Shown one piece after another: positions 52,918-63,833 of a stretch of 64,000 nt of DNA (position 1 is the stretch's first letter; each line of letters opens with the position of its first letter). The DNA lies in the NCBI RefSeq assembly GCF_020524325.1, contig NZ_JAIVKY010000003.1:46393-110392 (forward strand), read 5' to 3'. The stretch is from Sutcliffiella horikoshii (GTDB lineage: Bacteria; Bacillota; Bacilli; Bacillales; Bacillaceae_I). The position numbers and the translations under genes are program-made. The notes under the pieces are model-generated. The model made no database searches, was not told the origin of the DNA, and saw only the letters and a list, made by a program, of their open reading frames with translations.

Positions 52918-55323
52918 TTATCGCTTGCTGTAGCTTGGTTCTAGGCCCCAGATTTCGTTGGCGTATTGTCTGATGGTGCGGTCGCTTGAGAAGAAGCCAG
53001 AGTGAGCGATGTTTTTTGCGCTCATCGTTAGCCAGTGAGTACGGTCACGGTAGGCTGCGTCCACACGCTCTTGTGCATCTATATAAGACGCAAAATCCTT
53101 CAAGACGAAATACTCATCGTTTTGCATAAGCAGGGAATCATGAATTGGCTCAAAGTGGTCATCCACGTCCGGGAAGAATCCGTTGACAAGTTGCTCGAGA
53201 ACCTGCTGGATCCTCTTATCATGATGGTAATACTCACTCGATCTATAACCACCATTTTGATAATAATTCAGAACCTGTTCTGCGGTTAGGCCGAAAATGA
53301 ACATATTTTCTTCTCCGACCTCTTCTTTAATTTCAATGTTGGCACCGTCAAGCGTGCCGATCGTCAAGGCCCCATTCATCATAAATTTCATATTACCAGT
53401 ACCTGAAGCTTCCTTACTAGCAGTAGAAATTTGTTCACTTACATCCGCTGCAGGGAAAATATCCTCAGCCAATGAAACTCGATAGTTTTCTAGAAAGATA
53501 ACCTTTAACCGTCCGTTAATGGAAGGATCATTATTCACCTTATCCGCCAGAGAGTTTATTAATTTAATTACTCTTTTAGCATAATAATAACCTGGAGAAG
53601 CTTTGGCTCCAAAAATGAACGTTCTGGGATGGATATCAAAGCTACTGTCTTCTTTTAAACGGTTATATAAATACATGATGTGAAAAACGTTTAATAGCTG
53701 ACGTTTGTATGCATGCAGTCTTTTTACTTGAACATCAAAAATACTGTCTGAATCAATAACGATTCCTGTTTGCTTTCTAATGCGCTCTCCAAGAATCTGC
53801 TTCCGTTCCCGTTTCACTTGATCTAACTTCTCCAAAAAAGCGGAATCGTTTGCATATACATCAAGCTGACGAAGTTGTGTCGTGTCTTTCATCCATCCAT
53901 GACCAATCGTATCCTGAATGAGCGAGGTTAGTTGGGGATTTGCTTTCAATAACCATCTGCGGTGTGTAATTCCATTCGTTTTATTATTGAATTTATCAGG
54001 GAAAGCTTCATAAAATAAACGCATCTCACGATTTTTCAATATCTCGGTGTGTATTTTTGCCACGCCGTTGACACTGAAGCTACCAACCACCGCTAAATGA
54101 GCCATCTTCACTAAGCCATGCGCAAGAATTGCCATCTCTTCAATTCGACTCCATTGTCCGGGGTACTTTTTCCATAAATCTGCACAGAAGCGCTCATTGA
54201 TCTCTTCTACAATCATATATATACGTGGCAGCAAAGGTTGAAAAATATTAGTCGGCCATTTTTCCAATGCTTCAGAAAGAGTTGTATGGTTGGTATAAGA
54301 GATGGTATGAGAGGTAATTTCCCAAGCCTGTTCCCAGCTCATATCTTCTTCATCCAAAAGAATCCGCATCAGTTCTGGAATTGCCAGCACTGGATGGGTG
54401 TCATTGATGTGAATGGTCACTTTTTTATGAAAATCTATTAGACTACCATTCTTCTTCCGATAAGATCGAATAATGCTTCCGATACTTGCCGCAACAAGAA
54501 AATATTGTTGTTTTAAACGCAAGATCTTTCCTTCATCATGGGTATCATCCGGATAAAGAAATTCTGAAACTGCTTCTGTATCTCTTTTATATTGCATGAT
54601 ATCCTTGTTTGTTGGAAAAGGCGCCGGCTCGGCACTCCAAAGCCGTAACATATTGACCGTATCCGTTTGATAGCCGACAACTGGCATATCATATGGAACA
54701 GCTGTGATGGCCTCTCCTTTTGCATGCCTGAACTTCTCTTTTCCGTCCTCTTTATAAGACTCCACCTTGCCCCAGAAATTGATTTCCACCGCCTGATCTG
54801 GCTTTCTTACCTCCCAGACGTTTCCATGCCTAAGCCATTGCTCAGGCAATTCCACTTGGTAGCCGTCCACAAATTTCTGGTCAAATAAACCATGTTTATA
54901 ACGAATGCCACACCCATGACCAGGAAGGTCTAAAGAAGCGAGTGAATCTAAGAAACAGGCTGCCAGACGACCAAGTCCACCATTTCCAAGGCCTGCATCC
55001 GCTTCAATTTCCTCAATGGCAGAGAAATCAAGCCCTAGTTCTTTCAGGCCCTCTTCCACCACCTCTTGGATTCCAAGGTTCAGGAGATTACTTCCCAATA
55101 ATCTCCCCAACAAAAATTCAATAGAAAGATAGTACACTTGTTTTTCATCAGCCGCTCGATTTCGTTCGTTGGTGGCAATCCAGTTGGAACTGATATATTC
55201 TCTTACCATGTTACCGAGTGTATGATAATGATCTCTTGAGGTTGATTCCTGGAAGCTCTTTCCGTACATACTCTCCAATTTTCTTAAAAAAGCAGCCTTG
55301 AATTTCTCTTTATTAGAGAACAT
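52918..55323 (-). CDS. glgP: Glycogen phosphorylase
   Basis: About 801 aa. Pyridoxal-phosphate site [20 protein letters not shown] (Lys near residue 645), [17 protein letters not shown] near 112 and [14 protein letters not shown] are all typical. It releases glucose-1-phosphate from glycogen. The ATG at 55323 has AGGAG eight bases upstream; a GTG three codons earlier is less likely. It overlaps glgA by about 11 bp and is the last gene of the operon. Confidence 0.96.
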   Translation of the reverse strand: MFSNKEKFKAAFLRKLESMYGKSFQESTSRDHYHTLGNMVREYISSNWIATNERNRAADEKQVYYLSIEFLLGRLLGSNLLNLGIQEVVEEGLKELGLDFSAIEEIEADAGLGNGGLGRLAACFLDSLASLDLPGHGCGIRYKHGLFDQKFVDGYQVELPEQWLRHGNVWEVRKPDQAVEINFWGKVESYKEDGKEKFRHAKGEAITAVPYDMPVVGYQTDTVNMLRLWSAEPAPFPTNKDIMQYKRDTEAVSEFLYPDDTHDEGKILRLKQQYFLVAASIGSIIRSYRKKNGSLIDFHKKVTIHINDTHPVLAIPELMRILLDEEDMSWEQAWEITSHTISYTNHTTLSEALEKWPTNIFQPLLPRIYMIVEEINERFCADLWKKYPGQWSRIEEMAILAHGLVKMAHLAVVGSFSVNGVAKIHTEILKNREMRLFYEAFPDKFNNKTNGITHRRWLLKANPQLTSLIQDTIGHGWMKDTTQLRQLDVYANDSAFLEKLDQVKRERKQILGERIRKQTGIVIDSDSIFDVQVKRLHAYKRQLLNVFHIMYLYNRLKEDSSFDIHPRTFIFGAKASPGYYYAKRVIKLINSLADKVNNDPSINGRLKVIFLENYRVSLAEDIFPAADVSEQISTASKEASGTGNMKFMMNGALTIGTLDGANIEIKEEVGEENMFIFGLTAEQVLNYYQNGGYRSSEYYHHDKRIQQVLEQLVNGFFPDVDDHFEPIHDSLLMQNDEYFVLKDFASYIDAQERVDAAYRDRTHWLTMSAKNIAHSGFFSSDRTIRQYANEIWGLEPSYSKR

Positions 55324-56764
55324 GCACTCCACTCCTAGCCATTAGTGTTGAATACAATTGATTGTATTTAAACGCCGATTTAGCCCAGCTATAATCGCGC
55401 TCCATCGCTTCTTTCATAATACCTTTCCACACTTCTGGCTGCTCATACATGCTTATGGCACGCCTAATGGTATGAAGCATATCATGGGCATTAAAGTTAG
55501 TGAAAGAAAATCCGTTTCCTTCCAACGTCGTTTCATCATAAGAATGGACCGTGTCATTTAATCCACCGGTTTCGCGTACGACCGGTATCGTGCCGTAGCG
55601 CAAGGCTATAAGTTGACCAAGACCACACGGTTCAAACTTTGACGGCATTAAAAACATATCTGCACCTGCGTAAATCTGATGAGCAAGCGGTTCATCAAAG
55701 CCAATGAACGTCTTCACTTTTTCAGGATATTGATAGGATAACTCCCGGAAGTAATGCTCAAACTGAGGTTCACCTGTTCCAAGCACGACAACCTGTACAT
55801 CCTCATTCAAGACTTCATGCAACACACATGTAACAAGGTCCAACCCTTTTTGCTTAGTCAACCTGCTTACCATCGCAATAATCGGTGTTTCCTCTTTTAC
55901 AGGTAGTCCGCATAGTTTTTGCAAGGCTGCTTTATTCACTTTTTTATTGTCCATTTTACTGACGGAATAATTTGCTTCAATGTACTCGTTGGTTTCAGGA
56001 CTATATAAATCATCATCAATTCCATTAATGATGCCGACTAACGCATCATTTCTATGACGGAGAACTCCATCCAGTTTTTCGCCAAAATAAGCGGTCTGAA
56101 TTTCATCCTTATAAGTGGGACTTACCGTCGTAATGTATCCGGATGACACTAATGCTGCTTTCATGAAATTAACATTTCCGTAAAACTCCAGCTCATCAGC
56201 ATGGAAATGTTTACTGTCAATACGCAATAAATCATGCAGGATACTTGGCGGAAATACACCTTGGAATTGAAGGTTATGGATAGTAAACACACTTTGAATA
56301 TGCTCAAATCTTGGATTTTGTTTGTATTCTCGCTCTAAAATGAAATTGACCATCCCTGTGTGCCAGTCATGGCAGTGAATGACATCCGGAATGAAATCAA
56401 TAGCCGTCATGCTTTCCAATACGGCACGACAGAAAAAGGAAAAGCGTTCCCCGTCATCAAAGTGACCGTACAGGGAATCGCGGTTAAAGTAGTATTCATT
56501 ATCGATAAAATAATAGGTTACATTATCGTGTACCAATTTTTCCACGCCACAGTATTGATGACGCCAGCCCACATCTACAAATGTGGTCTGGACTCTTTTC
56601 ATTTTGTTTTTAAACACTTCGGGGATTTGCCCATATTTCGGCAAGATAACCCGTACATCCGTTCCAAGTTTCTTTAACTCCTTAGGCAATGCTCCCGCAA
56701 CATCGCCTAAGCCACCGGATTTTACAAATGGGACACATTCTGAAACGACAAACAATACTTTCAC
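55313..56764 (-). CDS. glgA: Glycogen synthase
   Basis: 483 aa GT5 enzyme. The ADP-glucose-binding [16 protein letters not shown] is at residues 15-30, GINDDL-like [12 protein letters not shown] is mid-protein, and the E-x7-E motif region is [15 protein letters not shown]. It extends alpha-1,4-glucan chains from ADP-glucose. It starts at GTG, overlapping the glgD stop as GTGA. Coupled within glgB-C-D-A-P. Confidence 0.96.
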   Translation of the reverse strand: MKVLFVVSECVPFVKSGGLGDVAGALPKELKKLGTDVRVILPKYGQIPEVFKNKMKRVQTTFVDVGWRHQYCGVEKLVHDNVTYYFIDNEYYFNRDSLYGHFDDGERFSFFCRAVLESMTAIDFIPDVIHCHDWHTGMVNFILEREYKQNPRFEHIQSVFTIHNLQFQGVFPPSILHDLLRIDSKHFHADELEFYGNVNFMKAALVSSGYITTVSPTYKDEIQTAYFGEKLDGVLRHRNDALVGIINGIDDDLYSPETNEYIEANYSVSKMDNKKVNKAALQKLCGLPVKEETPIIAMVSRLTKQKGLDLVTCVLHEVLNEDVQVVVLGTGEPQFEHYFRELSYQYPEKVKTFIGFDEPLAHQIYAGADMFLMPSKFEPCGLGQLIALRYGTIPVVRETGGLNDTVHSYDETTLEGNGFSFTNFNAHDMLHTIRRAISMYEQPEVWKGIMKEAMERDYSWAKSAFKYNQLYSTLMARSGVHVL

Positions 56765-57777
56765 GAATTCATCAGAGCTCCTTGTACCGATCCTTTTTTC
56801 ACTAAATACGGGGAATCTGTTTTCCCGGTTAATCTTGTACCGTCTTCTACCTTAACATCTTTGTCTAAGATGACGGAATCTAAAACACAATTCTCTCCGA
56901 TAACGCCTTTTTGCATGACAATACTGTTTTTCACTACCGTACCTTTTCCAATTTTGACACCACGGAAAATAATACTGTTCTCGACATGGCCTTCAATAAT
57001 CGCACCATTTGCAATCATGGAATTTTTTACGAAAGCATCTTTAGAGTAACTTGTTGGAGGCTCGTCTTTAACTTTTGTGAAGACAGGTTGATCCTTCACA
57101 AACACTTGCTTCCATACAACAGGATCCAACAGTTCCAAACTATGCTCATAATAACTTTCCAATGAATCTATCACTGCTGCATAGTTGCTATATTCATAAT
57201 TACAAATTTTATACCCGCTTGTTATATCCTCTACCACATCCATGATACTTCTATACCCCGTTTGTTCATGGTTCATGAATAATTTTACAAGCAGTTCTTT
57301 TTCAAGGACATACATATCCAATGTTTCATCTTCTTTTACCACATGGGTAATATCACATCTGTTTTGAATATGACGATCAAGAATTAGTTTGTAATTCATA
57401 TTGGATACGGTAAAACTATTTGCAATCACGACATATTTCTGACTGCTGCGCCCGAAAAAGTCCTCATTCTCTTTGAAATGCTGGAAAGAACCTGTGTTTT
57501 CATTTTCGGAACTTGGGAAAAAGAATAACCCATCGCGTTTACGATCCAGATCCCACTGCTTTCCTGAACCAAGGTGATCCATTAGAGAGCGATATTGATA
57601 CCGGGGGAAAATCGCAACATTTTGGATACCGGAATTGACCATATTGGAAAGGACAAAATCAATCAGTCTATAGCGTCCCCCAAAAGGAACTGCTGCTATG
57701 GAACGCTTTAACGTTAACTCCTGCATTTCTTCATTATGGATTGTTGCATCGATGATTCCTAACATTGATTTATTCAT
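56761..57777 (-). CDS. glgD: GlgD, glucose-1-phosphate adenylyltransferase-like subunit
   Basis: 338 aa, a diverged paralogue of GlgC. It keeps [20 protein letters not shown] and the C-terminal beta-helix ([20 protein letters not shown]). The N-terminal GGKGSRL nucleotide loop is replaced by [18 protein letters not shown], so it is probably non-catalytic and regulatory, as described for GlgD in Bacillus. It forms a heteromer with GlgC. ATG follows GGAAGGGTG; 36 bp gap from glgC. Confidence 0.92.
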   Translation of the reverse strand: MNKSMLGIIDATIHNEEMQELTLKRSIAAVPFGGRYRLIDFVLSNMVNSGIQNVAIFPRYQYRSLMDHLGSGKQWDLDRKRDGLFFFPSSENENTGSFQHFKENEDFFGRSSQKYVVIANSFTVSNMNYKLILDRHIQNRCDITHVVKEDETLDMYVLEKELLVKLFMNHEQTGYRSIMDVVEDITSGYKICNYEYSNYAAVIDSLESYYEHSLELLDPVVWKQVFVKDQPVFTKVKDEPPTSYSKDAFVKNSMIANGAIIEGHVENSIIFRGVKIGKGTVVKNSIVMQKGVIGENCVLDSVILDKDVKVEDGTRLTGKTDSPYLVKKGSVQGALMNS

Positions 57778-57813
57778 AAATGGACACCCTTCCTGTGTTT
57801 GATTTTCCGTCTT

Positions 57814-58971
57814 TTATCGGGTTGTAGAGAAAATCCCTTTATCCATCATTTCCTCTGTTACTAAAATAATCTCGTCTTCATTTTTCTCCGGACAAATGAC
57901 CGCACCATCTGGAATTTTTATCCCTGAAGGAATAATTGCCTTGTTCACATAGACATTTTCACCAATGATGGCATCCGGCATGATTACTGAGTTTTGAATT
58001 ACTGAGTTTCTCCCCACATTCACACCTTGGAATAAGACGGAGTGATCAATTTTCCCTTCAATGAAACATCCTTCATTTACAAGCGAGTCCTTCACGTCTG
58101 CATATGGTGCAATAAATTGAGGCGGCTGGTTTGGATTAACAGAATAGATGCGCCAGTCATATTCAAAGAGATTCAATTCACAATCCTCTTTTAATAAATC
58201 CATATTGGCTTCCCACAAGCTCTTTACCGTTCCAACATCCTTCCAATATCCCTTAAAAGGATAGGCTACCAATCTTTTATTCTCTTCCAATAACAAAGGA
58301 ATAACATCCTTGCCGAAGTCATGACTGGACTCAGGGTTTCTATCATCCATTTCAAGATATTCCTTTAAGATTGACCACTTAAAAATATAGATTCCCATAG
58401 AAGCCAGGTTACTCTTTGGATGCGCAGGCTTTTCATCAAACTCCACCACTTCGAGCTTATCGTTTGTATTCATGATTCCGAACCTGCTTGCTTCTTCCCA
58501 AGGAACTTCCACAACTGAAATGGATACATCCGCATCCTTCTTAACATGGTAGTCTAGCATTTCCTCGTAATTCATCTTGTAAATATGGTCACCAGAAAGA
58601 ATAAGGACATATTCTGGATCATATTGAGTGAGATAATTAATATTTTGGTAGATAGCACTTGCTGTACCTGTATACCATTTCACACCTGAAGACTCGGTGT
58701 AAGGAGGCAATACCGTCACCCCTCCATTTTTCCGATCCAAGTCCCAAGTGCTACCTATCCCAATATAGGAATTCAAAACTAGAGGTTGGTATTGAGTCAG
58801 TACCCCAACAGTAGTAATACCTGAGTTTGTACAATTACTTAAAGCGAAATCAATAATTCTATACTTTCCTCCAAATGGAACAGCCGGCTTCGCCAACGTT
58901 TTTGTTAAGGAACTGAGCCTGCTCCCTTTTCCCCCTGCCAATAACATTGCTACACACTTATTTTTCGCCAT
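57814..58971 (-). CDS. glgC: Glucose-1-phosphate adenylyltransferase
   Basis: 385 aa. It has the intact nucleotidyltransferase loop [50 protein letters not shown], and glucose-1-P-binding [15 protein letters not shown]-terminal left-handed beta-helix follows ([18 protein letters not shown]). It makes ADP-glucose, the committed step of glycogen synthesis. Start ATG follows GGGGAGAG, 4 bp after glgB. Confidence 0.96.
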   Translation of the reverse strand: MAKNKCVAMLLAGGKGSRLSSLTKTLAKPAVPFGGKYRIIDFALSNCTNSGITTVGVLTQYQPLVLNSYIGIGSTWDLDRKNGGVTVLPPYTESSGVKWYTGTASAIYQNINYLTQYDPEYVLILSGDHIYKMNYEEMLDYHVKKDADVSISVVEVPWEEASRFGIMNTNDKLEVVEFDEKPAHPKSNLASMGIYIFKWSILKEYLEMDDRNPESSHDFGKDVIPLLLEENKRLVAYPFKGYWKDVGTVKSLWEANMDLLKEDCELNLFEYDWRIYSVNPNQPPQFIAPYADVKDSLVNEGCFIEGKIDHSVLFQGVNVGRNSVIQNSVIMPDAIIGENVYVNKAIIPSGIKIPDGAVICPEKNEDEIILVTEEMMDKGIFSTTR

Positions 58972-58975
58972 CGCG

Positions 58976-60859
58976 TTATCTCTCCCCTCTAATTTTCTTC
59001 GGACGCCATATACTTACTCCAAATGATGCAACATTGACCATCATATGATAGTCCTTTCCGTGATATGCTCCTTCTTCAGCACTAACTTCCTGCTCATTTA
59101 TCCGGCCGTTTCCACCGAATTCTTTTGCATCAGAACTAAATACTTCTTCATATTCTGTTAGATAAGGCACGCCAATTTTAAATTCTTCGTAAGATGCCCC
59201 TGTGAAATTACAAATTACTACTAGCGTATCTGCAGGTTTCTTTCCTTTTCGGATAAAAGAAAAAACACTTTGCTCTCGGTTATCTGCATCAATCCATTCA
59301 AATCCATTCGGATCATGATCCAATTCATACAAGGCTTTAAATTGCTGATAAAATGCCAACAGCTCCTTGAAATAATGATGCATCTGTTGATGGGATTCAT
59401 ATTGGTCTACTAAAAACCAATCCAACTGTTCTAGGTCCTTCCATTCATCAAACTGTCCAAACTCTCCGCCCATGTAGAGCAGCTTCTTTCCTGGGTGTGT
59501 GAAGAAGAAGCCGTACAGTAAACGTAATTGCGCAAACTTCTCTTCATATGAACCTGGCATTTTGTTTAACAGCGACTTTTTGCCATGTACCACTTCATCA
59601 TGGGAAAAAGGCAAGATGAAATTCTCGGAAAATGTATATACGATGGAGAAGGTCACTTTATCGTGTAAATGTTTCCTTTGCTCTGGGGCAGCCTCCATAT
59701 AACGCAGGATGTCATTCATCCAACCCATGTTCCATTTATAATTGAAACCAAGGCCTCCACTAGAAGTTGGGGAAGTAACTAACGGCCAATCTGTAGAATC
59801 CTCTGCAATCATTAGTGCACTATAATCTTGTTCAAATACCGCTTCATTCAGCTTTTGCAAAAATTCCTGTGCAAAAGGGTTCGCGTGCTCTTCCTGTGTA
59901 TTTGGCCAATAAAGCATGTTGGCCACCGCATCCACCCTAAAGCCGTCAACATGAAAATATTCCATCCAGAACAAAGCATTTGATATTAAAAAGCTCCTTA
60001 CTTCTGGCTTTCCTAAATCAAAGTTTGCCGTTCCCCATACCTCATTTTCGCGGTCATGATAGTTCTTATATTCAAATACTGGTGCCCCATCAAACATATA
60101 TAGGCCATGCGCATCTTTGCAAAAATGACCCGGAACCCAGTCAAATATCACACCTATGTCCTCTTGATGGCATGCATCAATAAATGCCATTAACTCTTTA
60201 GGATTTCCATACCTGCTTGTCGCAGCATAATACCCCGTGCCTTGATAACCCCATGAGCGGTCATATGGATGCTCTACTAAAGGAAGTATTTCTATATGTG
60301 TAAATCCATGTTCTTTAACATAAGGAATTAACTCCTCAACCAGTTCTGTGTAGGAGTACAGCTCTCCATCATCTTTAACTTTCCATGAACCAAGGTGTAG
60401 CTCATAAATAAACATCGGTTTTTCATAAACCAGTTTCCGTTTCTTTTTCCTGCGCCAATTCTGATCTTTCCATTTGAATCCCTCTAGGTCATACACCACT
60501 GACGCTGTATTAGGTCTGACTTCTGCATGAAAAGCGAATGGATCTGCTTTATGTAATACTTCTCCGGATTGTGTAACAATTTCGTATTTATATAAATGAC
60601 CAGATAGGTTCTCATCTATTTGAATACTCCAAACACCTTCATTATTTAATTTTTCTAGTGGATGCATCTCACCATTCCACTCATTAAAAGAGCCCATCAC
60701 ACGTACCTTTTTCGCATTAGGAGCCCATACAGTGAATCTTGTTCCTACCACTTTTTTACGATGCCGTACTAAATGAGAGCCAAAAAGCTCATAACTTTTA
60801 TACAGAGTACCTTCATGAAAAAGGTGCAGCTGAAAATCCGTCGCACTCGTAGCAATCAA
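58976..60859 (-). CDS. glgB: 1,4-alpha-glucan branching enzyme
   Basis: About 627 aa. The N-terminal CBM48 domain is [20 protein letters not shown]. The GH13 barrel has [11 protein letters not shown] (nucleophile Asp), [10 protein letters not shown] (acid Glu) and [20 protein letters not shown] (third Asp). It makes alpha-1,6 branches. The longest frame starts at a GTG (60868) that touches the GGAAGG site. The TTG three codons later (60859) lies eight bases after GGAAGGG and looks better. First gene of the glg operon. An A/T inverted repeat sits in its leader. Confidence 0.94.
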   Translation of the reverse strand: MIATSATDFQLHLFHEGTLYKSYELFGSHLVRHRKKVVGTRFTVWAPNAKKVRVMGSFNEWNGEMHPLEKLNNEGVWSIQIDENLSGHLYKYEIVTQSGEVLHKADPFAFHAEVRPNTASVVYDLEGFKWKDQNWRRKKKRKLVYEKPMFIYELHLGSWKVKDDGELYSYTELVEELIPYVKEHGFTHIEILPLVEHPYDRSWGYQGTGYYAATSRYGNPKELMAFIDACHQEDIGVIFDWVPGHFCKDAHGLYMFDGAPVFEYKNYHDRENEVWGTANFDLGKPEVRSFLISNALFWMEYFHVDGFRVDAVANMLYWPNTQEEHANPFAQEFLQKLNEAVFEQDYSALMIAEDSTDWPLVTSPTSSGGLGFNYKWNMGWMNDILRYMEAAPEQRKHLHDKVTFSIVYTFSENFILPFSHDEVVHGKKSLLNKMPGSYEEKFAQLRLLYGFFFTHPGKKLLYMGGEFGQFDEWKDLEQLDWFLVDQYESHQQMHHYFKELLAFYQQFKALYELDHDPNGFEWIDADNREQSVFSFIRKGKKPADTLVVICNFTGASYEEFKIGVPYLTEYEEVFSSDAKEFGGNGRINEQEVSAEEGAYHGKDYHMMVNVASFGVSIWRPKKIRGER

Positions 60860-60882
60860 TTTTTTCACCCTTCCATCATTCC

Positions 60883-60928
60883 TTATAAAAAAGAATATTG
60901 TTATACACTACTATTCTCTTTTTTATAA
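60883..60928 (-). promoter_or_regulatory. Inverted repeat in glg leader
   Basis: TTATAAAAAAGAATA pairs with TATTCTCTTTTTTATAA (two extra bases) around a 14-base loop, 24 bp before the glgB start. It could be a regulator site or an mRNA hairpin. Seen directly; role unknown. Confidence 0.45.
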
Positions 60929-61019
60929 TATTCTCCTTTATCCGACAAGTAGAAATCGTGTGACATAAATCAACAATATTTATTTTTATAGATTTTAATG
61001 TAAAATATATACACTATAA

Positions 61020-61033
61020 GGAAACCGTTTTCA
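61020..61033 (-). promoter_or_regulatory. cre-like site upstream of glg operon
   Basis: The minus strand reads TGAAAACGGTTTCC, one mismatch from TGNAARCGNWWWCA. It lies 160 bp before glgB. The rest of 60929-61349 is AT-rich with no convincing gene. A 12-codon frame at 61121-61159 has a strong AGGAGGAGG but no known match. Confidence 0.45.
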
Positions 61034-61349
61034 TTGTTGATATGCTTGAAATTGCGTAGTAACAGCTTTTTTGGAAGGGTTTACATTTTATAAAGAACCG
61101 ACTAAATATTAGGAGGAGGAATGTTGTTTTTTGTCGAAAAGTTTTTATATCGTATATAGCATATAAGTATAAATGTACACGCTTACATAGATAAACTATA
61201 TCAAAATAACGAATTTACTTTTCAAAATGTGGTTTTACTTAGATCAGAGAAGGGTATTGTATGAGTTAGGGATTTCAATTTAGACGGGAACAATCTATTC
61301 AATTTCAAGAGACTTTCGTAGTGTTTTTAGAGAGGATTTTGGACAAATA

Positions 61350-61383
61350 AAAAAAGCCATAGTATTTATAAAATACCACAACT
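61350..61383 (-). terminator. Terminator of the rrn-tRNA operon
   Basis: The minus-strand stem AGTTGTGGTATTT/AAATACTATGGCT, with several G-U pairs, is followed by seven T. It starts five bases past tRNA-Glu. Confidence 0.75.
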
Positions 61384-61388
61384 TTTGA

Positions 61389-61460
61389 TGACCCGTACGG
61401 GATTCGAACCCGTGTTACCGCCGTGAAAGGGCGGTGTCTTAACCGCTTGACCAACGGGCC
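61389..61460 (-). tRNA. tRNA-Glu (TTC)
   Basis: 72-nt cloverleaf, anticodon loop CTTTCAC, GGTTCGAATCC T-arm; no encoded CCA. Last gene of the cluster. Confidence 0.96.
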
Positions 61461-61468
61461 AGATATTC

Positions 61469-61559
61469 TGGCGGAGAAGGAGGGATTTGAACCCTCGCGC
61501 CGCTTACACGACCTACACCCTTAGCAGGGGCGCCTCTTCAGCCACTTGAGTACTTCCCC
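61469..61559 (-). tRNA. tRNA-Ser (GCT)
   Basis: Long variable arm, anticodon loop CTGCTAA, GGGGAAG/CTTCTCC acceptor stem, encoded CCA. Confidence 0.96.
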
Positions 61560-61564
61560 AGAAA

Positions 61565-61639
61565 TGGCTCCACCAGTAGGATTCGAACCTACGACCCTTC
61601 GGTTAACAGCCGAATGCTCTACCGCTGAGCTATGGTGGA
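61565..61639 (-). tRNA. tRNA-Asn (GTT)
   Basis: Cloverleaf with anticodon loop CTGTTAA, acceptor TCCACCA/TGGTGGA, encoded CCA. Confidence 0.96.
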
Positions 61640-61659
61640 ATAAAACGGTATATAAAAAA

Positions 61660-61736
<77 letters not shown>

Positions 61737-61743
61737 ACAAAAA

Positions 61744-61817
61744 TGGAGCGGGTGATGGGAATCGAACCCACGACATCAGCTTGGAAGGCTGAGGTTTTAC
61801 CATTAAACTACACCCGC
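61744..61817 (-). tRNA. tRNA-Gly (TCC)
   Basis: Acceptor GCGGGTG/CACCCGC, anticodon loop CTTCCAA, encoded CCA. Confidence 0.96.
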
Positions 61818-61823
61818 TAAAAA

Positions 61824-61898
61824 GGGCGACTGATGGGAATCGAACCCACGAATGCCTGAACCACAATCAGGTGCGTTAACCACTTCGCCACAACCGCC
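61824..61898 (-). tRNA. tRNA-His (GTG)
   Basis: Anticodon loop TTGTGG, with an extra 5' G that can pair with discriminator C, as expected for tRNA-His. CCA not encoded. Confidence 0.94.
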
Positions 61899-61922
61899 AT
61901 AACAATATTTACTTAGTAAAGA

Positions 61923-61998
<76 letters not shown>

Positions 61999-62013
61999 AA
62001 TTAAAAATCAAAG

Positions 62014-62086
62014 TGGCTCGGGACGGAATCGAACCGCCGACACATGGATTTTCAGTCCATTGCTCTACCAACTGAGCTACCGAGCC
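62014..62086 (-). tRNA. tRNA-Phe (GAA)
   Basis: Acceptor GGCTCGG/CCGAGCC, anticodon loop CTGAAAA; CCA not encoded. Confidence 0.96.
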
Positions 62087-62095
62087 AAACAAAAA

Positions 62096-62171
62096 TGGCG
62101 GTCCCGACCGGGATCGAACCGGCGATCTCCTGCGTGACAGGCAGGCATGTTAACCGCTACACCACGGGACC
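62096..62171 (-). tRNA. tRNA-Asp (GTC)
   Basis: Acceptor GGTCCCG/CGGGACC, anticodon loop CTGTCAC, encoded CCA. Confidence 0.96.
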
Positions 62172-62174
62172 ATT

Positions 62175-62251
<77 letters not shown>

Positions 62252-62375
62252 ATAGTAATAATAAAGTTTTATCTCTCATGCATATTAAAATCAACTGTCC
62301 CAATCTCTGAAAGTAAATTCAGTGATGTGTGTCGATTGGTACAACTCGAAGTTTATACTAGAAGCTAATGCTCGT

Positions 62376-62398
62376 TGCTCCACCCCGCGATAGTAATA
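62376..62398 (-). repeat. Duplicated 5' fragment of tRNA-fMet
   Basis: TGCTCCACCCCGCGATAGTA and three more bases repeat exactly 62238-62260, i.e. the first 14 bases of tRNA-fMet plus its 5' flank. The 115 bp between has no tRNA and no gene. Confidence 0.85.
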
Positions 62399-62436
62399 TA
62401 TATTTCTCTATACTCACCATATCATCTAAAATAATA

Positions 62437-62529
62437 TGGCGGAGGAAGAGGGATTCGAACCCCCGCGGGCTTTGACACCCCTGTCGGTTTTCAAGACCGA
62501 TCCCTTCAGCCGGACTTGGGTATTCCTCC
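62437..62529 (-). tRNA. tRNA-Ser (TGA)
   Basis: Long variable arm, anticodon loop CTTGAAA, encoded CCA. Confidence 0.96.
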
Positions 62530-62544
62530 GCGTATAGAAAGAAC

Positions 62545-62621
62545 TGGTGGACCTTGTAGGACTCGAACCTACGACCGGACGGTTATGAGCCGTCTGCTCT
62601 AACCAGCTGAGCTAAAGGTCC
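62545..62621 (-). tRNA. tRNA-Ile2 (CAT, lysidine-modified type)
   Basis: Anticodon CAT but body GGACCTTTAGCTCAGC and order Ala-Met-X-Ser match B. subtilis tRNA-Ile2, whose C34 becomes lysidine through TilS. Could be miscalled as elongator Met. Confidence 0.8.
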
Positions 62622-62625
62622 TTTT

Positions 62626-62702
62626 TGGTAGCGGCGGAGGGGATCGAACCCCCGACCTCACGGGTATGAACCGTACGCTCTAGCCAGCTGAGCTACACCG
62701 CC
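62626..62702 (-). tRNA. tRNA-Met (CAT), elongator
   Basis: Acceptor GGCGGTG with CCGCCGC-type 3' arm, anticodon loop TTCATAC, paired first base (not initiator), encoded CCA. Confidence 0.85.
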
Positions 62703-62736
62703 AAAAAGATAAAGTATTTCATTAAAAGTATTAAAG

Positions 62737-62809
62737 TGGAGCCTAGCGGGATCGAACCGCTGACCTCCTGCGTGCAAAGCAGGCGCTCTCCCAGCTGAGC
62801 TAAGGCCCC
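62737..62809 (-). tRNA. tRNA-Ala (TGC)
   Basis: Acceptor GGGGCCT/AGGCTCC with the G3-U70 pair of alanine tRNAs, anticodon loop TTTGCAC; CCA not encoded. Confidence 0.96.
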
Positions 62810-62834
62810 AAATTCTAAAAGGGATTTAATTTAA

Positions 62835-62911
62835 TGGTCGGGAAGACAGGATTTGAACCTGCGACCCCTTGGTCCCAAACCAAGTGCTCTACCAAGCTGA
62901 GCTACTCCCCG
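62835..62911 (-). tRNA. tRNA-Pro (TGG)
   Basis: Anticodon loop TTTGGGA, acceptor CGGGGAG, encoded CCA. Confidence 0.96.
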
Positions 62912-62915
62912 ATAA

Positions 62916-62992
62916 TGGCGCGCCCGAGAGGACTCGAACCCCTAACCTTTTGATCCGTAGTCAAACGCTCTATCCAATTGAGCTACGGGCGC
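62916..62992 (-). tRNA. tRNA-Arg (ACG)
   Basis: Anticodon loop CTACGGA (A34 is read as inosine), acceptor GCGCCCG/CGGGCGC, encoded CCA. Confidence 0.96.
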
Positions 62993-63028
62993 ATATAAAT
63001 GAAAGTTGTTTTACTGCTGTAAAAACTG

Positions 63029-63117
63029 TGGTGCCGAGGACCGGAATCGAACCGGTACGGTAGTCACCTACCGCAGGATTTTAAGTCCTGTGCGTCTGCC
63101 AGTTCCGCCACCCCGGC
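63029..63117 (-). tRNA. tRNA-Leu (TAA)
   Basis: Long variable arm, anticodon loop CTTAAAA, encoded CCA. Confidence 0.96.
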
Positions 63118-63131
63118 AGGGGCAAGTCTAT

Positions 63132-63206
63132 TGGAGCGGAAGACGGGATTCGAACCCGCGACCCCCACCTTGGCAAGGTGGTGTTCTACCACTGAACTAC
63201 TTCCGC
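63132..63206 (-). tRNA. tRNA-Gly (GCC)
   Basis: Anticodon loop TTGCCAA, acceptor GCGGAAG/CTTCCGC, encoded CCA. Confidence 0.96.
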
Positions 63207-63222
63207 TAATATAAAATTACAA

Positions 63223-63303
63223 TGCGGGTGAAGGGACTCGAACCCCCACGTCAAAGACACTAGATCCTAAGTCTAGCGCGTCTGCCAATTCCGCCACACC
63301 CGC
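63223..63303 (-). tRNA. tRNA-Leu (TAG)
   Basis: Long variable arm, anticodon loop CTTAGGA; CCA not encoded. Confidence 0.95.
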
Positions 63304-63311
63304 AAGATAAA

Positions 63312-63387
63312 TGGTGTGCCATGAAGGACTCGAACCTTCGACCCTCTGATTAAAAGTCAGATGCTCTACCGACTGAGCTAATGGCAC
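63312..63387 (-). tRNA. tRNA-Lys (TTT)
   Basis: Anticodon loop CTTTTAA, acceptor GTGCCAT/ATGGCAC, encoded CCA. Confidence 0.96.
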
Positions 63388-63392
63388 AAAAG

Positions 63393-63468
<76 letters not shown>

Positions 63469-63506
63469 ATATTATTATGATTTAATACTGTATAAAAAAG
63501 TATAAA

Positions 63507-63582
63507 TGGTGGAGGATGACGGGATCGAACCGCCGACCCTCTGCTTGTAAGGCAGATGCTCTCCCAGCTGAGCTAATCCTCC
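63507..63582 (-). tRNA. tRNA-Val (TAC)
   Basis: Anticodon loop CTTACAA, encoded CCA; first tRNA after 5S rRNA. Confidence 0.96.
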
Positions 63583-63591
63583 ATATATATG

Positions 63592-63708
63592 CCTGGCAAC
63601 GTCCTACTCTCACAGGGGGAGATCCCCCAACTACCATCGGCGCTGAAAAGCTTAACTTCCGTGTTCGGTATGGGAACGGGTGTGACCTCTTCGCCATCAT
63701 TACCAGAC
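63592..63708 (-). rRNA. rrf: 5S ribosomal RNA
   Basis: About 117 nt. The minus strand starts TGTCTGGTAATGATGGCGAA and contains GTCACACCCGTTCCCATACC and GGGGGATCTCCCCCTGTGAG, all characteristic of Bacillus 5S. Ends are approximate. Confidence 0.95.
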
Positions 63709-63833
63709 AAATAATATTATACAAAATTGAGAAAGAAAATCAAGATGTTTTTACATCTTTCTTGTTCCTTCAAAACTAGATAATGTCTTCCTATCAAGAT
63801 ATTCATATCGCTCACTTATTTCGATACTTATTG

